Of a DNA stretch of 8,655 nucleotides, positions 5,532-8,655 are shown piece by piece. Below the pieces are notes generated by a model. That model worked only from the letters and a program-made list of their open reading frames with translations. It ran no database searches and was not told the DNA's origin. The translations under genes were made by a program, and so were the position numbers. The stretch's first letter is position 1. Each line of letters starts with the position of its first letter. Source of the DNA: JALOOB01 sp964387985 (lineage in GTDB: Bacteria; Chloroflexota; Anaerolineae; CG2-30-64-16); NCBI GenBank assembly GCA_964387985.1, contig CAYLZG010000168.1:1-8655 (forward strand), given 5' to 3'.

Positions 5532-5858
5532 TGACAGGAACGAAATTGCAGAAATTGCAGACCTTGTCGGCGAGCCCCTAACGTCTGTCTGCTTCGTCAT
5601 GGACTATCTCGAACTGGCATTCGAGGACAGTCGTGTGCAGTGCCTGGCGGAGACGCTGGTCATAGTTGCTGCGCGAACTTGGGTCTTTCCGGAAGTCGAC
5701 TCGCGAGATGCACTTTGCTGGCTCATCTGCCAGCCGCTGCCAGGCTTTCACGCAGGCCCGCGTACTGGGCACTCAAGAACGAATTGAAGCGGCTGTCGGA
5801 AGCGGGCGCGGCGCTAATCAACCGGGACGGCGACCGGCAGTGGGCAGTGGACCCGTAA
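5524..5858 (+). pseudogene. Broken small gene: N-terminal part in one frame, C-terminal part in another
   Basis: ATG at 5524 has AGGAAG (5511-5516) 7 bases upstream and overlaps the previous gene by 8 bases. The first 70 residues look like real protein (LVGEPLTSVCFVMDYLELAF, then DSRDALCWLICQ), but this frame then degrades and stops at 5787. From about 5757 the -1 frame becomes convincing: AYWALKNELKRLSEAGAAL followed by INRDGDRQWAVDP and TAA at 5858, with most third positions G or C. A one-base loss near the GGCCCGCG at 5755-5762 would join them into a protein of about 110 residues. Alternatives are a short intact 87-residue protein, a fusion of two gene remnants, a sequencing error or programmed -1 frameshifting. 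The N-terminal half resembles, from memory, unnamed proteins with VTSVxFVxDY and RDALC motifs that normally continue differently. Confidence 0.5.
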
Positions 5859-5878
5859 CAAGGAATGGCCAAGGTGCG

Positions 5879-6658
5879 GTGCAGAACCCTTTAGCAACGG
5901 TTAGCCGGCACCTATCATTGGTGCTGGGAGAGCGGCGCTTCCGACGAAATGGACGCCGGTGGATCAGAGCCGGCGCCGGGATCTCGTACATCGTTGAGAT
6001 CCAGTCAAGCCGGTGGAATGTCGGGAACAGGGGAAGCTTCACGCTCAACCTTGGCGTATTTGTTCCCCTCGCCTGCGAGGCTGCGTGGGGCGAAAACCCA
6101 AAAGCAGCGATGAGGAGTGTGGATTCGGTCATCGACATTCGACTCGGTGAGGTCATGCCGGAAGGTAGGTTGGCGGCTCGCACTCCCCGTGGCAAGGGAA
6201 GGGACTACTGGTGGCATTATGAAGCCACCAGCGATTTCGACCTGCTCGGCCGCGATGTAACAGAGAGCGTGATCAATTACGGCCTTTCGTTCCTTGACCA
6301 ACTCGACTCCCTTGCGGCGATCCACGATTTCCTTGCGGCGGAAACACAGACTCCGCTCGGTCTGCCGGTGCAGCATCTGTACCTTGCTGCGATAAAGGTC
6401 GCGCTGGCCGACCCGGAAGACGCTCGTCAGCTACTTGCGTCTGCGAGCGAACGCTTTCCGGCCTGGCGAGCGCGCGCAGGAGGCATCGTTACGGCTTGGG
6501 TTGCCGGTACCTGGGGTTGGTGTCTGAGGCTTTCACAGCTCGAGAGTCTCCGTAGTGCATTCGATCGAGTTAGGTGCCAACGCCCCGCAAGTCGCGCGCG
6601 ATCCGGAAAGACGCGGCGTTCGGCAGGAACCGTAAACCGGAGGAATGTTTGCAGGTGA
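5879..6658 (+). CDS. DUF4304-like protein
   Basis: The chosen start is GTG at 5879, with AAGG 4 bases upstream. The open frame extends further left, but that part overlaps the broken gene in another frame and does not look like protein. Of 259 residues, about 5-70 match the DUF4304 pattern: HLSLVLGERRFRRNGRRWIR, then a strand ending VEIQSSRWN, then SFTLNLGVFVP. Residues 105-230 are mostly helical (RDYWWHYEATSDFDLLG, LGLPVQHLYLAAIKVAL). The last 30 residues are very basic and low in complexity, so the C-terminus could be altered by a frameshift. The stop overlaps the GTG of the next gene by 4 bases, which favours this end as natural. DUF4304 function is unknown. Such domains may sit in immunity-type gene sets, but that link is an inference. 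Confidence 0.75.
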   Translation: MQNPLATVSRHLSLVLGERRFRRNGRRWIRAGAGISYIVEIQSSRWNVGNRGSFTLNLGVFVPLACEAAWGENPKAAMRSVDSVIDIRLGEVMPEGRLAARTPRGKGRDYWWHYEATSDFDLLGRDVTESVINYGLSFLDQLDSLAAIHDFLAAETQTPLGLPVQHLYLAAIKVALADPEDARQLLASASERFPAWRARAGGIVTAWVAGTWGWCLRLSQLESLRSAFDRVRCQRPASRARSGKTRRSAGTVNRRNVCR

Positions 6659-7464
6659 CTTCAATCTATCGCCGCACATATCGACTCAATGTGGGCTTGC
6701 GGCTGTTTCTGCTCGCTGGAGGTCTCGGTTTCCTCATTGTGCCCGTCACGATGGCCCTGAACAGGAAGAAGGAACAGTCGGGACCATTGGAGGCGTTCTT
6801 CGGAGCGGTGCTAGTGCTGTTCGGGGTGTTCTGCATCGGCAAGGCGTTGGTGTCGCGACGGGTCACGTCGCCGGCCGGGATCCAACAGATGGACCTCCTC
6901 TGCCGCGTCGCCGTGCCCTGGAGCGAGATCGACCGGATCGAGGTGAACCCGTACGGGATCGTGAACCTCATGCTCAAACATCCGGCAGCGTCGGGCTGTT
7001 TGCCCATTGTTTGGTATTGCCGGTTGTTCGGGTTTGACCGGATGATTAGCGTGAGTGGGTTTGGGACTGGCCGCGAGCACAGCGAGTTCGTCGCGGACAT
7101 CGCCCGCTTCGCGCCGCGCCTGCGGAATCGCAAGAATTCGAATGGGATAGACATCTTCCAGCAGTTGCAGTGGTATGTGGTGCGCGTGTTATTGCAGGGG
7201 CCGACGAAGTCAGATAATGCGCAGGCGCTCGAAGACGTGAGGGAGGAGCTTCTCGGTCGGTCCTACCTCGAAAATCTGGAGATCCTTTGGGAAGATGATG
7301 CCGGCGGGCTGGTCATTCGAGTCGAGGTAGAACTTGGGAGTGCAGGTGCGGACACGGCTGCAGCCTTTGTCCAGGACGAGGTATTTGAAGCTGCCTGCGC
7401 TGTGCTGCCAATCGACGTAGAGGGCAGCGTCAGGATATTGGGCAGCGAGGTGGTGCAGCAGTGA
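6655..7464 (+). CDS. Membrane protein with PH-like domain and C-terminal soluble domain
   Basis: GTG at 6655 overlaps the preceding TGA in a GTGA, and GGAGGA (6639-6644) lies 10 bases upstream. TTG at 6649 is an alternative with 4-base spacing. The 269-residue product starts with two membrane helices (about 14-35 and 47-66) joined by a charged loop (LNRKKEQSGPLE). Residues 68-155 look like a bacterial PH-like domain: RRVTSPAGIQQMDLLCRVAV, then PWSEIDRIEV, the usual strand-turn-strand with the W-[ST]-E-I signature. A separate alpha/beta segment follows at about 165-265 (LEILWEDDAGGLVIRVEVEL and a final EGSVRILGSEV). I expect the PH-like and C-terminal parts to face the cytoplasm. Function is unknown, with possible scaffold or immunity roles. 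Confidence 0.8.
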   Translation: MTSIYRRTYRLNVGLRLFLLAGGLGFLIVPVTMALNRKKEQSGPLEAFFGAVLVLFGVFCIGKALVSRRVTSPAGIQQMDLLCRVAVPWSEIDRIEVNPYGIVNLMLKHPAASGCLPIVWYCRLFGFDRMISVSGFGTGREHSEFVADIARFAPRLRNRKNSNGIDIFQQLQWYVVRVLLQGPTKSDNAQALEDVREELLGRSYLENLEILWEDDAGGLVIRVEVELGSAGADTAAAFVQDEVFEAACAVLPIDVEGSVRILGSEVVQQ

Positions 7465-7483
7465 CAGTGGGGACATTGGCAGG

Positions 7484-7837
7484 ATGAACGAAACACTTGC
7501 GTCCTGGATTGCCGGCGTTGTTGCTTTTGGGCTGATCTGGCTGGCTGCTTACCCGAGGCAGCGGTCGGCGAGACTGCGGCCAGATGCGACGCAGATCCCA
7601 AAGTGGCTCGCTTGGATCTCCGGCTTCCCGCGCACACGGACCGTTGAACCAGGCAGCTTCGGTTTTCAGTTCTATGCCGTGTCCTTGGTCGCCGCCAACA
7701 CCGTCCTGGCTCTGTTTGCACGCCAGGAAGATCGCATTGCGTGGTTGGCGCTGGCGCTGATGCTCAACTTGCTGATCGCCCTGCTGGTCACCGAATTGCT
7801 ACGGAGGCGATGTGCCCGGATAAGCGATGGCAATTGA
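7484..7837 (+). CDS. Three-helix membrane protein
   Basis: The 117-residue product starts at ATG 7484, 20 bases past the previous stop. Its ribosome binding site is weak: TGGGGA at 7468-7473 with 10 bases of spacing. Likely helices are at residues 8-24, 62-79 and 86-107. A basic cytoplasmic loop (PRQRSARLRPDATQIPKW) joins the first two, and the tail is basic (LRRRCARISDGN). The close spacing suggests it is the last gene of the 4842-7837 transcript. I recognise no family. Confidence 0.75.
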   Translation: MNETLASWIAGVVAFGLIWLAAYPRQRSARLRPDATQIPKWLAWISGFPRTRTVEPGSFGFQFYAVSLVAANTVLALFARQEDRIAWLALALMLNLLIALLVTELLRRRCARISDGN

Positions 7838-7897
7838 GTACCATACGCGCCGCGGCCGCTTGCTCGGCAGCCCGGGTGGACGGCGCGCCGCCGCCAG

Positions 7898-7918
7898 TTG
7901 CGCGCTGACTCAGCGCAA
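7898..7918. promoter_or_regulatory. Dyad TTGCGC...GCGCAA upstream of the promoter, possible operator
   Basis: The 21-base element has perfect outer arms TTGCGC (7898-7903) and GCGCAA (7913-7918). It can also be read as TTGC-GC-GCTGA-C-TCAGC-GCAA, with an extra GC in the left arm. It ends 44 bases before the extended -10. It could bind a dimeric regulator, or be a terminator-like structure for the upstream unit, but no T-tract follows. Confidence 0.35.
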
Positions 7919-7962
7919 GGCCTTCCGTACCGGCCCAATCCCGCAAGCGGGTGGCGGTTCTG

Positions 7963-7971
7963 TGGTATAAT
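7963..7971 (+). promoter_or_regulatory. Extended -10 promoter (TGG-TATAAT)
   Basis: TATAAT at 7966-7971 is the full sigma-70-type consensus, preceded by TGn at 7963-7965. No recognisable -35 lies 16-18 bases upstream (GCAAGC at the 17-base position), which is tolerated with an extended -10. Transcription would start near 7978, giving a leader of about 45 bases before the ATG at 8023. Confidence 0.65.
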
Positions 7972-8022
7972 TGAGCAAGGAGTCGGGGCAGAGCGCGTGA
8001 CCCCGTCAGACAGGATCGGTGG

Positions 8023-8562
8023 ATGCTAGCCACCCACAGCGTATCGGAGGAAGAGGCGCTGGTTGCCGAGCTTGAACTGCTCGGCATCCGCTACTTGTCG
8101 CGCCAGACCCTATACCGGGCTGTGAAGGTGCGGCCTCCTGCGCAACTGATCGCCGACCTTGTCCGGCAGCCGAGCGCGCGCGTGCGCGAGGCGCTCATCT
8201 CGCTGTTCTTGACTCGCCCCGAATATGCCGGCGCCGTACTTGCGGCGCTCGCGCGCCTCAGCGAAAACCAGGGACTAACCCTGCGCCTGTTTTATTCTGC
8301 CGCAGTACTGCTCCAACTCGAGCACCGCGATGCGCTTAGCGCGGCGACAGGAGGCGGGTTACGCCCGCTCCCGGATTTGTTCTCTGCGGAACTCGAGCTA
8401 CTGGGGGGTGACGCGCCCATACATGCAAGAATAGCGGCCCTGGGGCAAACCCATCGGGAGCGGACAGGGATCACGGCCAACTGGGCGGGCACGTACGAAA
8501 GCGTGGCGTGCAAGCTGCTTCGCAGATGGGAGATGGAACGCCGGTGGAGCCAGAGCAAGTAA
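8023..8562 (+). CDS. Helical protein, probable partner of the downstream nucleotidyltransferase
   Basis: ATG at 8023 is the first start after the in-frame TGA at 7972, with a modest AGGAT at 8012-8016. The 179-residue protein is predicted almost wholly helical and soluble. It has an acidic N-terminus with RYLSRQTLYRAV, then a block LVRQPSARVREALISLFLTR followed by PEYAGAVLAALARL that resembles a helical repeat. Further on are LTLRLFYSAAVLLQLEHRDAL, PDLFSAELELL and a C-terminal NWAGTYESVACKLLRRWEMER. It overlaps the next gene, which suggests coupled translation. From memory, similar unnamed proteins are paired with DUF6036-type nucleotidyltransferases, so an antitoxin or accessory role is inferred from position. 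No DNA-binding motif is obvious. Confidence 0.8.
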   Translation: MLATHSVSEEEALVAELELLGIRYLSRQTLYRAVKVRPPAQLIADLVRQPSARVREALISLFLTRPEYAGAVLAALARLSENQGLTLRLFYSAAVLLQLEHRDALSAATGGGLRPLPDLFSAELELLGGDAPIHARIAALGQTHRERTGITANWAGTYESVACKLLRRWEMERRWSQSK

Positions 8563-8655
8563 CCCGAGAAAACCTGTTCGCTTTTCTCGAGCGCATCGGT
8601 GAGCGCTGGACCTCTTCGGCCTCGTTTTACCTGCTCGGCGGTGGCGCGCTGGGCC
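8544..8655 (+). CDS. DUF6036-like nucleotidyltransferase, 3'-partial
   Basis: The frame is open to the right edge of the window. GTG at 8544 has GGGAG (8528-8532) 11 bases upstream and overlaps the previous gene by 19 bases. ATG at 8526 is in frame and is an alternative start with no clear ribosome binding site. The 37 visible residues have an amphipathic helix (RENLFAFLERIGERW) followed by a strand and loop SFYLLGGGALG. That matches the N-terminus of nucleotidyltransferases of the DUF6036/MNT type, where the hGG motif starts the active site and the DxD acidic pair follows, here outside the window. In AbiE-like and related modules the nucleotidyltransferase is the toxin and the upstream gene the antitoxin. 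The family call rests on a short stretch. Confidence 0.6.
   Translation, partial: MEPEQVTRENLFAFLERIGERWTSSASFYLLGGGALG

Larger units (their letters stand above)
7838..8022. other. Intergenic region upstream of the terminal two-gene module
   Basis: I see no gene in these 185 bases. They hold a GC-rich stretch with the palindrome GGCGCGCC near 7882-7889, the near-perfect dyad at 7898-7918 and a strong extended -10 promoter at 7963-7971. The change from tight gene packing to a spaced promoter region marks a transcription-unit boundary. No T-rich terminator is visible. Confidence 0.6.

Noticed and set aside
5640..5858. 72-codon frame as an independent gene
   Set aside because: Its first 40 or so residues do not look like protein and the GTG start has no ribosome binding site. 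Only the last part is coding-like, so it is described as part of the broken gene.
6574..6654. GTG at 6574 as the start of the PH-like membrane protein
   Set aside because: It would add 27 basic residues overlapping the previous gene. GTG at 6655 has a GTGA overlap and an upstream GGAGGA.
7997..8029. 10-codon leader peptide overlapping the ATG at 8023
   Set aside because: The AAGGAG before it is 14 bases away and sits at the predicted transcript start. The product has no notable feature.
1..8655. CRISPR arrays, insertion sequences, attachment sites
   Set aside because: I saw no regularly spaced direct repeats, no transposase or integrase motifs, and no terminal inverted repeats with target duplications.

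Overview
The window is GC-rich bacterial DNA in which every gene I can support lies on the + strand. Several features suggest a Chloroflexota (Anaerolineae or Caldilineae-like) genome: Pro/Thr-rich linkers in a probable exported protein, a lipoprotein with two META domains, and many short membrane proteins of no named family. This assignment is inference from style. There is no rRNA, tRNA or other taxonomic marker in the window.

Layout. (1) Positions 1-1784 hold the 3' part of a large multidomain protein, probably exported, whose true start is upstream of the window. (2) Positions 1861-2926 hold a hairpin-bearing leader, a 24-residue membrane microprotein with a near-perfect ribosome binding site, a five-helix membrane protein and a less GC-rich two-helix membrane protein. 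(3) Positions 3107-3964 encode a lipoprotein with two META (HslJ-like) domains. (4) Positions 3965-4034 are a second, diverged copy of the leader found before the microprotein, here with CTG in place of ATG. (5) Positions 4168-4805 hold two small membrane proteins joined by an ATGA overlap. Two mutually exclusive hairpins sit over the ribosome binding site of the second. (6) Positions 4842-7837 are a run of accessory genes: an uncharacterised soluble protein, a broken gene, a DUF4304-like protein, a membrane protein with a PH-like domain and a three-helix membrane protein. Several are translationally coupled. (7) Positions 7838-8655 hold an intergenic region with a strong extended -10 promoter. 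It precedes a helical protein that overlaps the start of a nucleotidyltransferase-like gene (DUF6036 type), which runs off the window. This looks like a toxin-antitoxin-type pair.

No central metabolic pathway can be read here. The genes work as small separate units: exported proteins, small membrane proteins, a possible immunity-like cluster and a toxin-antitoxin-like pair. The best candidates for something undescribed are the duplicated leader with its intact and decayed microprotein, the alternative-hairpin junction at 4435-4467, and the terminal two-gene module. I found no CRISPR array, insertion sequence, integrase, RNA gene or origin.
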